A stretch of 64,000 bases of DNA from Nocardia sp. Its GTDB lineage: Bacteria > Actinomycetota > Actinomycetes > Mycobacteriales > Mycobacteriaceae. The translations under genes were made by a program, and so were the position numbers. The DNA is taken from positions 23,886-87,885 of the forward strand of contig NZ_JAODNK010000075.1 of the NCBI RefSeq assembly GCF_025465275.1, in the 5' to 3' direction. Positions 43,201 through 51,866 of the stretch are shown here, piece after piece. The notes beneath the pieces are model-generated. The model worked only from the letters and a program-made list of their open reading frames with translations. It was not told where the DNA came from and did no database searches. The stretch's first letter is position 1. Each line of letters starts with the position of its first letter.

Positions 43201-46200
43201 AGTCGGATCGCTGTGCACCAGCTCACGCAGGTAGCGGCCCAGCGGATCCTTGTCGAAGAAGTTCATCTCCCTGCTGTAGGGAACGCGACCGTCCTGGAGG
43301 TTGTAGCTGCGCGCGGCATCGGCCAGTGCCTCCACCGCGCCCGCGCGGCGCATCATCACGTAGTTCGCTTTGTCGACAAAGTCGCGCAATTTGCCCAGAT
43401 CGGCCGTCCGCAGGTCGATGCCTTGTCGCGCGGCCTGTTTCAGCACCTCCCGCAGGGCGTCGTCGCGGGCGTCGAGCTGATCGGCGAGCGCCTTGGGCAA
43501 CTCCTCGCGCGTGACGGCCGGATCATCCGGGCGCGGCTGGGATTCTGGATCATGCTGTCCGCCAGGCAGTTCGGCGGGGTGCTCGCCAGTTGTCAACTCG
43601 GGCAAGGGCGGACGCTGCCTGACCGCCGCCGGATCCTCGGTGGGGCCGAGTGCGGGCTGATGTCCGGCCACGGGACCGGCCGGCGGATCCTCGTTCGAGA
43701 TCCCTGCGGCGAGCAGGTCCGCGGCGGCCTTTGCGCGAGTGGCCGGGTCCACCTCACTGAACCAGGGCTGGTATTCGCCGCCGTCCCTGGTGCGCATCGG
43801 AATCACCTCCGACGTCACGTTCGCCACCTTCGCGGTGAGCCGGTTGACCAGCGGAAGATCCTCGCGCGCCTTCCAGAAGGTCGAGAACTCCTTCGCCAGG
43901 CGGGACGGGTTGATATCGAGCTCATGCAGGAAGTCGTTGTGCAGCCACCCGCCGATCTCGTGGATGATGGCCTTCTGGCCCTGACCGTCGAGACCCGAGC
44001 CCGAGGCGTATTTCGGGTACTGATCGTGGAAGCCACCTCGGATGAATTTCCAGAGTCGTCGCAGGAACGGCGGGCGCTCCGGGCCGGTCTCGGCCGGGAG
44101 CCGATCGCCGGGCAGGGACGGGCGGGTGGCGGGCTCGAGATGCTTGACACCGTTCTCGTCGGTGCGCACCGTGACATGGACCCGCTCGCCGTCGGCCTCC
44201 AGCACCAGATGCTGAGGGCCGGACGGGTCGGGGGTGTGGAAGGTCGCGGCCATGAGATCCGCGACATCCGCTGCGCGACGCAGGGTGTCATTACGCAGAT
44301 CAGCCAGCGTCTGCTCCCGCACCCCGGGAGCCAGCAGATCCGGATCGACCCGCAACAGGCGCGCCCACTCATCACGGATCTTCGCCAGCTGCGCACGCTG
44401 ACCCGGATCGGTCGCCGCATCGTGACGGGCCGACGCCTCATCCAGAGCCTCGATCGCCCCGGCGCGCAACATATTCCGGTATTGCAGCTCGCCCGCGGTC
44501 TCCGGCAGGCGATCGGGTGCGATCTGTTCGTCGGACAGACCGAGGCGGCGAGCAATATCCTCGCGAAGCTCATCGAGCGTCAATGCACGGGGCGCATCAC
44601 CCGCGGCGTGCGCGGGATCCGACCACGGGTCCAACGGCAGACCGGCATGCTCATCCGGAGGCCGAGAAGCATTGTGCTCCAGGGCAGGTCGCGCCGCCGC
44701 AGCTTCTTCGGCGGCCGCGCTGTTCAGGCGGTCGGCGATACCCAACTTCCGGAACTCGTCCGCTGCCGCACGCAACTCGTCCGGATCGACCTCGTTCCGC
44801 CAGTACTCCTCACCCCCGTACCGCTCATCGAGCGAGAGCGGACGGAAATCCTCGGGATCGCGCATCGACGCCGGCGGACGACCCGTATCCGGGTCACCGA
44901 AAAATCCACGCGCCCTCGCTATCTCAGCCAGCTCCTGCAATGAGGCCAGCGCATCCGGACGTCCGCCCAGTGCATCGGACATCCCCAATGCGTCCGCCAG
45001 GCGAGCCAGGTACCGCAGTTCCTCCGGAGTGCGCTGATGGGCGTTGTGTTCCAGCGGCGCATCCTTCAGGAAGTCCGCCACCGCCCGCAATGTGGGCGAC
45101 ACCTTGGCCGGATCCACCGAAGGCGGCCCCGATTCGTGCGGCGCGCCCGCCTCGGCCGGAGCGATCTCCACCGTCGGCGTCTCCGACGCGGGCACCACCG
45201 CCGCGCTCGGGGCCGGCTTTTCTCCGGCGTTCGCGGCCGGGTCCGGTGTGCGCCCGGATGCAGGGGGCTCGTGCTCGCTCGTGGGCGTCGACTGCCCTGA
45301 CGGCGTCGACTTTTCGCTGCCGGGCTCGCGCTCCGGGTCGGGCTGTGGCTCGCTGCCGCGCGGCGGCGTGGGCGGCTTCTTTCCGTCGTCTCCGGCGCCG
45401 CCGGCGGCGGGCGGGAGCTCACCCTCCGGCGGGGGCTGGTTCGATTCGCCGCTCCGCGGCGGTTCCGCACTTGCGGGGCGGCCTTCGGGTGCACCGCTCA
45501 CGGCGGGCTCTTCCGGGCGACCGCCGGCCATCTCCCACAGGTAGTCCGCGCGCTCGGCCGAGATGCGGGCGAGCAAGTCCGCCTGCTCGGCCCGGAGCCG
45601 AGCCTCGTAGGCCTCCGGCGTGCCCGGCACCTCCCGGGCGGCCAACTCGTGGAGGTAGCGAGCATCGTTCGCATCGGACCGAGCCGAGATATCGGCATGC
45701 GTGGCATTCAAGCGCTCGATCCAACTGTCCGGATCATTCGGATCCGCCTCGCGCCGCATGAGCGACTCGGCCGCCGGCTCCTCCGGTGCTGTGCCGAGCT
45801 CCGGGTCCCCGCCATCGTCCTCCGCGCGCGCCTCGTCCGACGGATCATGACTGGAAGGTTCGTCGTGTTCGCTCGAATGGTCCGGCGAGGCAGTCGGATC
45901 CGTGGTGGTGGCGTCACGGGGAGGTTCGGGCCGGGGAGAGTTCTCCGGGCCGCGGGCGCCGGGCGGTTCGTGGGTATCGGCGGGATCATGGGTGCCCGCC
46001 GCGCTCGGGCCCTCCGCTGCATCACGAATGCGCAGGGTGCCTCCGGGAGCGGAGGGGTCGGTCCGGGGGCGGGTCGATGCGACGTGGTCGGCCAGGGTGT
46101 CCACGAGCAGTTTGTGCAGCAGTTTGGAGGCGTCGCTTGCGTTGGCGCCGTTGAGTTCTACGTCGGTGAAGGCCTCGGCCAGCGCTTCGGGGCGGTCGAG

Positions 46201-49200
46201 CATGCCGTGCTCGTCGAAGCTGTATCCGCTGAGCGCCCTTCGCATCCAGTTGGTGAAGCCGCCCTTCAAACTCTTGTCGGCCATGTGGTGGTCGAGCAAT
46301 ACGGAGAGCGCTTCCTCGCGGGCCTTGCCCTCGGTGGTGAAGTCGATCGCGTGCGCGAACTCGTGCACGATCGTCGAATAGACCGGCCGGTCGCCCGAGC
46401 CGGGTACCAACTCGCCGTCCCGCTCGTTCCGGGCGACCCGGGTGGCCAGATCTTCCGGATCGAAGGCGAACTTCTTGTTCAGGATGAGATTTCTGGCTCG
46501 GCTCTTCCCCGAGGCGTCGCGAATGGCGTTGGCCTCAGCGAAGACGTCATCCGCCAGATCACCGATGCGGACCGCCATCAGGCGCGTGGCGGGGTACTTC
46601 TTCATCATGTCGTCGACGGCTCGGGCGTACTCGCGGAGCACCTCGGGATGGATTGCGGGGTCGAAGCCGTAGGCCTGGATCCCCCAGCGCTCCTTCAACG
46701 TCTTGACAATGTCCGCTGCATCCCGCGCCGACCACTCGTCCTCGTGCCCGGACGACCAATCAGGCTGGGAGCGATGGGATTCCGGGCCACCATCGCCCGC
46801 GCGCCGCTCCTCGCCGGACGGGGTCGCGCCGTCGTGAGCCGGCACGTGCCCGGATCCATCTGAGAAGACCGGCTCGAGCGAGGGGGGTTTGCCGTCGGAT
46901 CGGCGCGACTCGCCGAGCACGGCATCATCCGTCCGTGCTCCGGCGGGATGGGCCTGCTCGACCGGACGATCGGCCACCGGACGAGCGTCGCCGGCCCGTT
47001 GCGGTTCCGGGCGCGCCTCGGCAGCCGCCCGCGCACCGGCAGGACGGGTATCACCCGCAGGACGCCCCTCCGGATGTGATGCCTCGGGCCGCGGCGGCAG
47101 GTCGGCAGCCTTCGGCTCTGCGTCCGGCAACCTCCGCTCAGCAACGGGGGTGTCGTCTCGCGGCGGGGAATCATCCTGCGGCAGAGCTTCATCCCGCGTC
47201 AGGGCTTCGTCGCGCGGCAGAGCTTCATTCTGCGGCAGGGCTTCATCCCGCGGCGAGGCCTCGTCACGCGGCAGGACTTCATCACGCGGCAGCGATTCAT
47301 CACGCGGCAAGGCCTCGTCACGCGGTAGCGATTCATCACGCGGTAGGGCCTCGTCACGCGGTAGCGATTCATCACGCGGTAGGGCCTCGTCACGCGGTAG
47401 CGATTCATCACGCGGTAGGGCCTCGTCACGCGGCAGGACTTCATCACGCGGCAGCGATTCATCACGTGGCAGGGCCTCATCACGCGGCGGGGCATTGTCC
47501 GGACGAGAGTTGTTCGGCGGCTGATCATTTGGATGGTCGGCATCCGAAGTGCGCTCGGGGGGCGGTGGGTCGTCGGGGTGCGGTTCGCTGGGGTGTGGGT
47601 GCTCTTCCGGACGATCGGAGGCGGCGATGTCCGGGGCGGGGCGGGGCTCCACGACTGGTTCCGGGCCCGTCGGACGGGAAATCGTCTCGGCGGGTGCGTG
47701 TTCGGGGGATTGTGGATCGGGGCCGAACCTGGTGACTTCGTCGATGAGGTGCCAGTAGAGGACCTTGGCGGGCTCGGACGCGCCTTCGCCGTTGTACTCG
47801 ACATCGGTGAAGGCCTCGGCCAGCGCTTCGGCCTGATCGAACCTACCGTTCGCGTCGAAGCTGTAGCCGCTGAGTTGATTCAGCCATTCCCGGTACTTGT
47901 CCCCGAACTCCTGCTCGTCCATGGTGGGGCGGGTGCTCTCGAAGTGCTCGCGCAGGGCCCGCTCGGCGGTCTGCCACACCTCCTGGCCCTCGGCGTCGAG
48001 TGCGTGCGCGAATTCGTGCACGATCGTCGAATGCACCGGGCGCGCACCCGAACCCGGAACCAGGTGGCCGCCGTTCTCCGCCTCGGCGACCATGCGGGCG
48101 AACTCCTCGGGCCTGGACGCGTAGTGCAGGCTCAGCGTGATCTTGCCCGCGCCGAAGCGGAGATACCGTTCCTCGCCGACATACTCACGGCGAGGCCTGT
48201 GGTGGGCGAACGTATCCCGGTCGGGTATCGCCTCGATCGAGACGATACCGAGCTTCCTGCCGTCCGGATAGCGGGTCATCATCTCGTCGATGGCCCGGGC
48301 GAACTCGCGGACCACCTCCGGGTCGACACCTGGGAGTTCGAAGCCTCGCACGTCCAAACCCCAGCGGCGTTCGAGCTCCTCCTTCACCTCGTGCGAATCC
48401 ATGCCCGACCAGTGATCGTCCGGTCGCGGCGACCAATCATGCGGTGCGACCGCATCACTCGGCGGGCCTGCATGCCCGGCCGGTGCCGGCGCGGCGTCGG
48501 ACGGCCGGGTGGCCGGATGCTCCACCACGGGATCCAGCGGCACCACCCCGGCGGATGGATCCGTACTCCAGCCGTTCGCGTCGAAGTACACCGGACCCTC
48601 GTCGTCGTACTTGCCGCTCGACTGCTCCCCATCGGGGGCGCCGGTGTGCTCCGGCGTATGCCCCGCGCCACCGGGATGAGCGTCCTCGGGCCGCTGGTCT
48701 TCCGGATGCGAGTCCTCGACTCGGGGCTCGGCGGCGGTCGAAAGCTCCTCCGGGCGCGCATCTTCCAGCGGACGCGCATCTTCCAGCGGACGCGCATCCT
48801 CCAGCGGACGCGCATCCTCCAGCGGACGCGCATCCTCCAGCGGACGCGCATCCTCCAGCGGACGCACATCCTCCAACGGACGCACATCCTCCAACGGACG
48901 CACATCCTCCAACGGACGCACATCCTCCAACGGACGCACATCCTCTGGGACACGCTCGGGCGCTGCGGGATCCTCGGGGCGGGAGTCGGTGAGCTCGTGG
49001 GGGTCGGCCGGGCCGGATTCGCGGGGCGCCAACGGATCCGGGTGCTGGTCACCGCTCGCCGAATCTTCCGGACGAGGCTCGCTGGGGCGGTCATCAGCCG
49101 GATGATTGTCGTCGGCTATCGCATCTTCGGCGTGCGGCGCACGCGGTGGCTGCTGTTCATCCAGGCCGGGCTCACGCGACTGCATCGGGTCGCGCTGCGG

Positions 49201-51354
49201 TTCGGACGTGTCGTCCGCCGGTGGATCGTGTGGGAGGGAACGATCCGTCGCGGGCTCGGAAGGGTCTGCGACACCGGCGCGCGGGGGTTCGGGCTGCCGC
49301 TCGGCGGGCGGAGTGGATTCCACGGGCTCGCTGCGGATTCCGGGGTGCGCGGCACTGCCGTCGGCGTCGGGTACGTGGCGGGGTGATTCGGGGGCCCGGG
49401 GTTCGGACTGCACGCCGATTGCGGGATCGCGCGCGGATTCCGCTGTGGTCCTGTCGATTCCGGCCTTGGATTCATCGGCACCGGGCCGTGCGGGACCACT
49501 GCCGGCTCGGGACTCATCGGGGCGGGCAGCGCCGGGCTGGCGTGCGTCGGGCCCGCCGGTACGCGGAGCAGTCGGATCGGAAACGCCCTGGGGCCTGGTC
49601 GAATCCGGACGCAAGGCCTCGGGGGCGCGGGGCGCCGGGGCCCGGGAGGAATCAGGATTGGCGGCGGGTGCTCGGGATTCGGCGGCCGGGGCGCGCTGCT
49701 CCGCGGGAGCGGCAGCGTGATCGGGGCCGCTCGGTGTGACCACCGGAGCCTCGGCCGGGATCGGGAGTCCCGCACGGGACTCCGGCGCGGCGGCGGTCAC
49801 CGGAGAATCCGCGGATGAGTGCGGGGCGGCGGCGGTGTGCGTACCGCTCCCGTCGGAGGGTTCGGACTTCGCCGGCTCCTGGTTGGCGGCATCGTGGCGC
49901 GCGCCCGGATCGGCGACCGGCGCGATCTCGGGGGCGGGCTGTGCGGCGGGAGCGTTGTTCGCGTTCTCCGCGGGCGCATCCGGAGTCTGCTGCGCCTGGG
50001 GAGCGGCCTCCGGCGGGGCGGACGCGCTCGCGGGCGACAGCGTCGGGCCGGAAGAGGCCGAATCGGAGGCGGATCCCGATGTGCTCGGGGGCGCCGAACC
50101 ACCGGAATTCACAACGGGTTCGGACCGATGACTGTCGCCCGTATTGGCACCGGGCTGGGGATCCGCCGGCTGATGAGCCGTGTCTCCGTTGGAAATCCCG
50201 GGATCGGGAGCCCCGCTGCGTTGAGTGGTGTCATCGATAGCGGTGACGGTCAGATCACCCGCATGCGTCACATCCGGAGCGCCGGAGTGCGTTCCATCGG
50301 TTTTGACGGCCCCGGGGTCGCTCACCCTGAGATGTGTGCCGTCGCCCATCGGCAACTCCCCGATGTGGGGCGCCGCGGTCGGGCCGTGGCCGCCGAAGCT
50401 GTGTGCGCCCGCATGATTCAGCGAGGAGATGGCCCCCGCTCCGAAACCCGCCGTCAGCATGCGCGGATCGAGGTGGGTGTTCTCCAGGTTCTTCATGGCG
50501 TCGCTCCAGCCGTGCTGGGCGACGTCGAAGCCGAACTGTGTGGCCGTCCCACCGACAAATCCCGCACCGGCGCCGACCAATCCGGAACCCGCGTGCGTCA
50601 CCAACTGGCTCAGCAGGCCGGTCATTCCCCTGGAGGCCAGCTTGCCGCCCAGCCACTTGCCGAACGGACCCGCGACCGCACCGCCCGCCCCCGCACCGAC
50701 CGCGGTGACCGCCGTCTGCTCCCAATTGATCCCGCTGCGGTGCCCCTGCAGCACCTGGATCTCCTGGGCGCCGAGATCCTGAATCGTGCCGATCGCCATA
50801 TTGAGGGCGACATGCCTGAGCAGGAACTTCGCCAGCGCGGGACCGACCAGCTTGGTCAGGGCGCGCTCGATCGCCTCCGTGGCATCCCTGGCGATGACGC
50901 GTACCGCCACCCGCCCGGACGCCACGGCTATGGCCTCCTCCTCGGGAGCCGTCGGCGGAAATGCCCACACCGCAATCATTTCCGCCGCCAGCCAGGCCAG
51001 CGTCGAATAGAACATGATCTTCGTGTACTGGATCTGGGTACCGGTGTCGTAGGCAGAACCACCGACTTGATCGAAATATCCCGCCAGATCGACGATCGAG
51101 GTATTGCCGTCGGCGCTGGACTTGCCGCTCAGCAGGTCGAACGCGTTCGACATCGCCTCGACGCCATTGCCGTCCGGATAGGCGGCGAGCGTGGTGGACT
51201 TGGCCTCGGCGATGGCATCGAGCAGATTGCGCAACCCGTCGCCGCCGGTGTGCCAGTCCTGGGCCAGGGCCCACATCTGGTCCTCATTGCCCTGGGGCCA
51301 CTCCATGCCGACCAGGTACCCCAGCCACTCCAGCCCGGAAGGAAATTCCATCAT
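37279..51354 (-). CDS. Giant CpnT-like T7SS protein with duplicated zincin and helical repeats (4,691 aa)
   Basis: Residues 1-330 are a CpnT-type WXG100-like head (GMEWPQGNEDQMWALAQDW) with Gly-rich hydrophobic helices. A long Pro/Glu/Asp-rich region contains ten RPLED(V/A) repeats (about 804-865). A first zincin (HEFAH 1113-1117) is followed by about 18 LPRDE-type repeats (1290-1400) and a second zincin (HEFAH 1664-1668); both share EALAEAFTDVE downstream. Residues about 2250-3700 hold roughly ten divergent helical units with the signature L(T/A)PExLxxTLxxL. A GGGPGPD repeat (3707-3790) and a VPP-rich stretch (about 4340-4390) lead to a C-terminal strand-rich domain (4559-4691; SGELYLRSHSGFGEFAIFD) of unknown activity. 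It is preceded by EspL-like and WXG100 genes. Likely a secreted effector; the toxic activity, if any, is unidentified. Confidence 0.82.
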   Translation of the reverse strand: MMEFPSGLEWLGYLVGMEWPQGNEDQMWALAQDWHTGGDGLRNLLDAIAEAKSTTLAAYPDGNGVEAMSNAFDLLSGKSSADGNTSIVDLAGYFDQVGGSAYDTGTQIQYTKIMFYSTLAWLAAEMIAVWAFPPTAPEEEAIAVASGRVAVRVIARDATEAIERALTKLVGPALAKFLLRHVALNMAIGTIQDLGAQEIQVLQGHRSGINWEQTAVTAVGAGAGGAVAGPFGKWLGGKLASRGMTGLLSQLVTHAGSGLVGAGAGFVGGTATQFGFDVAQHGWSDAMKNLENTHLDPRMLTAGFGAGAISSLNHAGAHSFGGHGPTAAPHIGELPMGDGTHLRVSDPGAVKTDGTHSGAPDVTHAGDLTVTAIDDTTQRSGAPDPGISNGDTAHQPADPQPGANTGDSHRSEPVVNSGGSAPPSTSGSASDSASSGPTLSPASASAPPEAAPQAQQTPDAPAENANNAPAAQPAPEIAPVADPGARHDAANQEPAKSEPSDGSGTHTAAAPHSSADSPVTAAAPESRAGLPIPAEAPVVTPSGPDHAAAPAEQRAPAAESRAPAANPDSSRAPAPRAPEALRPDSTRPQGVSDPTAPRTGGPDARQPGAARPDESRAGSGPARPGADESKAGIDRTTAESARDPAIGVQSEPRAPESPRHVPDADGSAAHPGIRSEPVESTPPAERQPEPPRAGVADPSEPATDRSLPHDPPADDTSEPQRDPMQSREPGLDEQQPPRAPHAEDAIADDNHPADDRPSEPRPEDSASGDQHPDPLAPRESGPADPHELTDSRPEDPAAPERVPEDVRPLEDVRPLEDVRPLEDVRPLEDVRPLEDARPLEDARPLEDARPLEDARPLEDARPLEDARPEELSTAAEPRVEDSHPEDQRPEDAHPGGAGHTPEHTGAPDGEQSSGKYDDEGPVYFDANGWSTDPSAGVVPLDPVVEHPATRPSDAAPAPAGHAGPPSDAVAPHDWSPRPDDHWSGMDSHEVKEELERRWGLDVRGFELPGVDPEVVREFARAIDEMMTRYPDGRKLGIVSIEAIPDRDTFAHHRPRREYVGEERYLRFGAGKITLSLHYASRPEEFARMVAEAENGGHLVPGSGARPVHSTIVHEFAHALDAEGQEVWQTAERALREHFESTRPTMDEQEFGDKYREWLNQLSGYSFDANGRFDQAEALAEAFTDVEYNGEGASEPAKVLYWHLIDEVTRFGPDPQSPEHAPAETISRPTGPEPVVEPRPAPDIAASDRPEEHPHPSEPHPDDPPPPERTSDADHPNDQPPNNSRPDNAPPRDEALPRDESLPRDEVLPRDEALPRDESLPRDEALPRDESLPRDEALPRDESLPRDEALPRDESLPRDEVLPRDEASPRDEALPQNEALPRDEALTRDEALPQDDSPPRDDTPVAERRLPDAEPKAADLPPRPEASHPEGRPAGDTRPAGARAAAEARPEPQRAGDARPVADRPVEQAHPAGARTDDAVLGESRRSDGKPPSLEPVFSDGSGHVPAHDGATPSGEERRAGDGGPESHRSQPDWSSGHEDEWSARDAADIVKTLKERWGIQAYGFDPAIHPEVLREYARAVDDMMKKYPATRLMAVRIGDLADDVFAEANAIRDASGKSRARNLILNKKFAFDPEDLATRVARNERDGELVPGSGDRPVYSTIVHEFAHAIDFTTEGKAREEALSVLLDHHMADKSLKGGFTNWMRRALSGYSFDEHGMLDRPEALAEAFTDVELNGANASDASKLLHKLLVDTLADHVASTRPRTDPSAPGGTLRIRDAAEGPSAAGTHDPADTHEPPGARGPENSPRPEPPRDATTTDPTASPDHSSEHDEPSSHDPSDEARAEDDGGDPELGTAPEEPAAESLMRREADPNDPDSWIERLNATHADISARSDANDARYLHELAAREVPGTPEAYEARLRAEQADLLARISAERADYLWEMAGGRPEEPAVSGAPEGRPASAEPPRSGESNQPPPEGELPPAAGGAGDDGKKPPTPPRGSEPQPDPEREPGSEKSTPSGQSTPTSEHEPPASGRTPDPAANAGEKPAPSAAVVPASETPTVEIAPAEAGAPHESGPPSVDPAKVSPTLRAVADFLKDAPLEHNAHQRTPEELRYLARLADALGMSDALGGRPDALASLQELAEIARARGFFGDPDTGRPPASMRDPEDFRPLSLDERYGGEEYWRNEVDPDELRAAADEFRKLGIADRLNSAAAEEAAAARPALEHNASRPPDEHAGLPLDPWSDPAHAAGDAPRALTLDELREDIARRLGLSDEQIAPDRLPETAGELQYRNMLRAGAIEALDEASARHDAATDPGQRAQLAKIRDEWARLLRVDPDLLAPGVREQTLADLRNDTLRRAADVADLMAATFHTPDPSGPQHLVLEADGERVHVTVRTDENGVKHLEPATRPSLPGDRLPAETGPERPPFLRRLWKFIRGGFHDQYPKYASGSGLDGQGQKAIIHEIGGWLHNDFLHELDINPSRLAKEFSTFWKAREDLPLVNRLTAKVANVTSEVIPMRTRDGGEYQPWFSEVDPATRAKAAADLLAAGISNEDPPAGPVAGHQPALGPTEDPAAVRQRPPLPELTTGEHPAELPGGQHDPESQPRPDDPAVTREELPKALADQLDARDDALREVLKQAARQGIDLRTADLGKLRDFVDKANYVMMRRAGAVEALADAARSYNLQDGRVPYSREMNFFDKDPLGRYLRELVHSDPTRKEWAISKLARKIGLIGKDDPLVSALEWESKPNGGDPARHFDSLTPEEMSTRKEGILFDRALMRDQIREERSNWAQMLGVGLDELTPERLPHTLAELRMAVREHADQTVDFRHAVDDYVNADDQMRATANGIADDVARSWVDEHGGVTLDDSVSILAGDPPRLTVIRGAADHAEVLADFLAEHPDIGHQLNDGRLALDFRSVKLGEHGNLHIVGEPTPEVRFHELDLNGERVPATMLRDHPAAPWRMPKPSAPDAAVAPEPHRPPRSADELLTERDALAKKLLVYHDDLTPDELAATIKAMQHENALRAAQIEGMADFIQSSDKIEAFHGLNEALQELAHRLGLDPAALTPERMAEAMADPGVRSVRRLQAVEDLLTYAKALGKPNLDAALAARAKLAERLGVAPEDLYGEKYNKKTDLFEADPKSADPKATLRAINDLLHRSLDRPELLAALTEYARSLGNLDPFHNDFQFDPSTDPRIAEGELPIHDPAGLGQLRGFASDLMGEAPRVDEPPQDGPVWARLQGLELGDDPVRKAKAYEAYLDGKIEKFERPEDAETEQTIKQLRAEVRARAADIEALKQLSEQYNQAVAPLEAELPPARPSLAATQLDSARTGLEQARNSRDAALRRVTQPDAHEPHLEAAPGRPIRPEDLTPQRLESTLEHLEQLPVPEALRSSHEARVAELRSAAQDYHAAQERLRGAERELDRSLAAGARPGEAPIDTLRREHDQAVRDRKQAMSGVWVNESDLTPEHFRDALDEAAQHARTPDEQAAATPRINRLYDATVRVHQIEELIARHEAEAQSRARAEESPLDTARRESDSAQRELDAAKAARDAVLNGPKPSGADEFEAHTEALRDAVHRVDEAQAAADRWSAEADRSQAAADRAAVSPHEAAARARDAGHAALKQAITDFRAATGLNRVAESDLAPEHLDATLDALRGETTLANGPGSRTAFEDLRAAAEHFHHADDLATWIDENIPRPTDPPSPHPGGPGPDGGGPGPDGGGPGPDGGGPGPDGGGPGPDGGGPRPAGDGPRPAGDGPRPAGDGPGSDGDGAGSDGNGPRPAGDDPTGGAPETRVGAGEPGAEAGDPNGESPRPPADPAANAAAEGAGLGMPEHAGVDPAAAQHDPNESAGGPQEGAADPAGAGAEAQAGGGLDPESGGWRAAGPARTHEPTTPDIAARLTEQGQVAEQSAQGALAAAGDLARTLDPALDPRGMSAHDLERAVNARLAAEATRIDEIMNRAHVPKEQMVRYFEERDEAQQRMVELTRLRARLAEYFGDYHQAHRNSGDAMTRAQLLAAEDVLTRAGAANLGPGVGLLAAERKVLVVSPLSDPSAVLDENLRTNLAAQGVSVRYQQVHLAPDGTVTVVDLLPPDAPSSGSASEPPPPPGPDGSGLPHPNPVPPQGSSPAHSSAAEPLPADPGAPDAAESHPPVAPAPPTSPEADPNPSPAEPDASDTADPVPVPPRNPVPAHGESPSSGGESSESGGDEDGGADSGGRGRGRADDSGLVGAGRAEDAGGGDDPRWLQDFARERSHMPIVPHNLRTNFPIYTPQPAQQPYPWTPPADLVPGPQPPPTPPPTPPQPPSAPQTPAPPHIPTPAPPSIPAPSVPPLPKPPVPPSVPPSVPPPVPPLVPPLVPPLVPPTVPPLVPPSVPPPPVPPSPPSDPCPPGSPNPPPGWPPGEPFPPPGTWPPGQPAPPGGTWPPGQPIPPGGTWPPGGSQPPAGGFPGGGAPWHGNGGHPPASAWPNDGVPPPPNGSPDGSATGPHGGAPHGPGSPYGSAPDGSGAPGGFASDGPASGPDGLGNQPTAPPPMGGAPMGGAPGHGDGAKQRQRFPRASGPVNSSGELYLRSHSGFGEFAIFDPTTGTMRSAPAGGGSMSGVYGDMDGVPVVLYRDAQHGLVLRVADQVFPVDRLGADAIWERTRDFHRFAVRVDGRPQCEVRYRPVSSDADLGMLIRDVLADPARRSGIFG
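38195..38350 (-). repeat. VPP-type proline-rich coding repeat
   Basis: Short degenerate units encoding VPPS/VPPL/VPPT within the giant protein, about a dozen in a row. The opposite strand reads as GG-T/S repeats. Confidence 0.7.
39985..40235 (-). repeat. GGGPGPD coding repeat
   Basis: 21-base units encode GGPGPDG five times in near-perfect form, then four or five decayed units (GPRPAGD, GPGSDGD). It forms a flexible linker in the giant protein. Confidence 0.75.
47150..47490 (-). repeat. LPRDE coding repeat, about 18 units
   Basis: 18-base units encode (A/S/V)LPRDE. Central units alternate ALPRDE and SLPRDE; the edges are decayed (LPQNEA, LTRDEA, PPRDD). An 18-bp repeat of this kind is prone to copy-number change. 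Confidence 0.85.
48755..48945 (-). repeat. RPLED coding repeat, ten units
   Basis: Ten 18-base units encode RPLED followed by Ala (six units) or Val (four units). The A and V types form two blocks, showing two rounds of expansion. Nearly perfect at DNA level. Confidence 0.88.
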
Positions 51355-51364
51355 GCGCGGCCGG

Positions 51365-51856
51365 TCACCATCCGGAGTCGATCGCCCCGCCGCGCGGGCT
51401 CACTCCTGAATCACCGGAATTCTGCTGCGCCGCACCGCGTTCGGCCGCGCCCGGCGGCGCGGTGGAGACCACCGGAGGCGGCGGCACCACCAGCTCTTTG
51501 CTCAGATCCGGCATACCCGGAATCAGATCGGTCAGCTTCGGCAGGCGTTTACGGTTCTGCGACACCGGCGCCATGAGTTCCGCGCTCAGGCGCGCCACTT
51601 CGGCGGAGGCCTGCTGGGCCGCCTCGGTGACGGCCTTCGCGATCTCCGGATAGTCGAGATCCTCGATACCGGAACGGAAACGGGTCTCGATCACGGTGCC
51701 GTCCGCGTTCACCGTCACTGTGACCCGCTTGCCCCGCACGGTGGCGGAGGCGGTCAGCGCGGCACGCTCCTGCTGCAAGCGGGTGATGGTGCGCATCTGA
51801 TCCGCGAATCCCTCGAGGATCGAGTTCAGATCGGCCTTGGCGAATTCGTTTGTCAC
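51365..51856 (-). CDS. YbaB/EspL-like protein of toxin-2 cassette
   Basis: 163 residues from a GTG at 51856, ten bases after the WXG100 stop. The fold pattern is as in the paralogue at 5868: helix, KRVTVTVNADGTVIETRF strands, IEDLDYPEIAKAV, long Ala helix, then VVPPPPVVSTAPPGAAERG. It ends ten bases before the giant gene. EspL of ESX-1 is the closest named relative; expected to be a cytosolic export factor. Confidence 0.75.
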   Translation of the reverse strand: MTNEFAKADLNSILEGFADQMRTITRLQQERAALTASATVRGKRVTVTVNADGTVIETRFRSGIEDLDYPEIAKAVTEAAQQASAEVARLSAELMAPVSQNRKRLPKLTDLIPGMPDLSKELVVPPPPVVSTAPPGAAERGAAQQNSGDSGVSPRGGAIDSGW

Positions 51857-51866
51857 CGCGGCGGAC

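Noticed and set aside
43900..43990. Possible metalloprotease motif HEIGG in the giant protein
   Set aside because: It lacks the second His of HExxH and no downstream ligand was seen; probably part of a helical repeat.
41167..44943. Open plus-strand frame of 1,258 codons
   Set aside because: It lies wholly antisense to the giant minus-strand gene, whose frame has coherent domains and repeats. The plus frame has low-complexity Arg/Gln/Leu-rich sequence, as expected from GC-rich antisense reading.
47150..48945. CRISPR-like arrays
   Set aside because: The 18-bp units are contiguous with no spacers and stay in frame with the giant protein, so they are coding repeats.
47533..51576. Two long plus-strand frames (617 and 585 codons) over the giant gene
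   Set aside because: Antisense to the CpnT head, zincins and repeats; no ribosome sites or family motifs, and the RPLED array reads as meaningless repeats in them.
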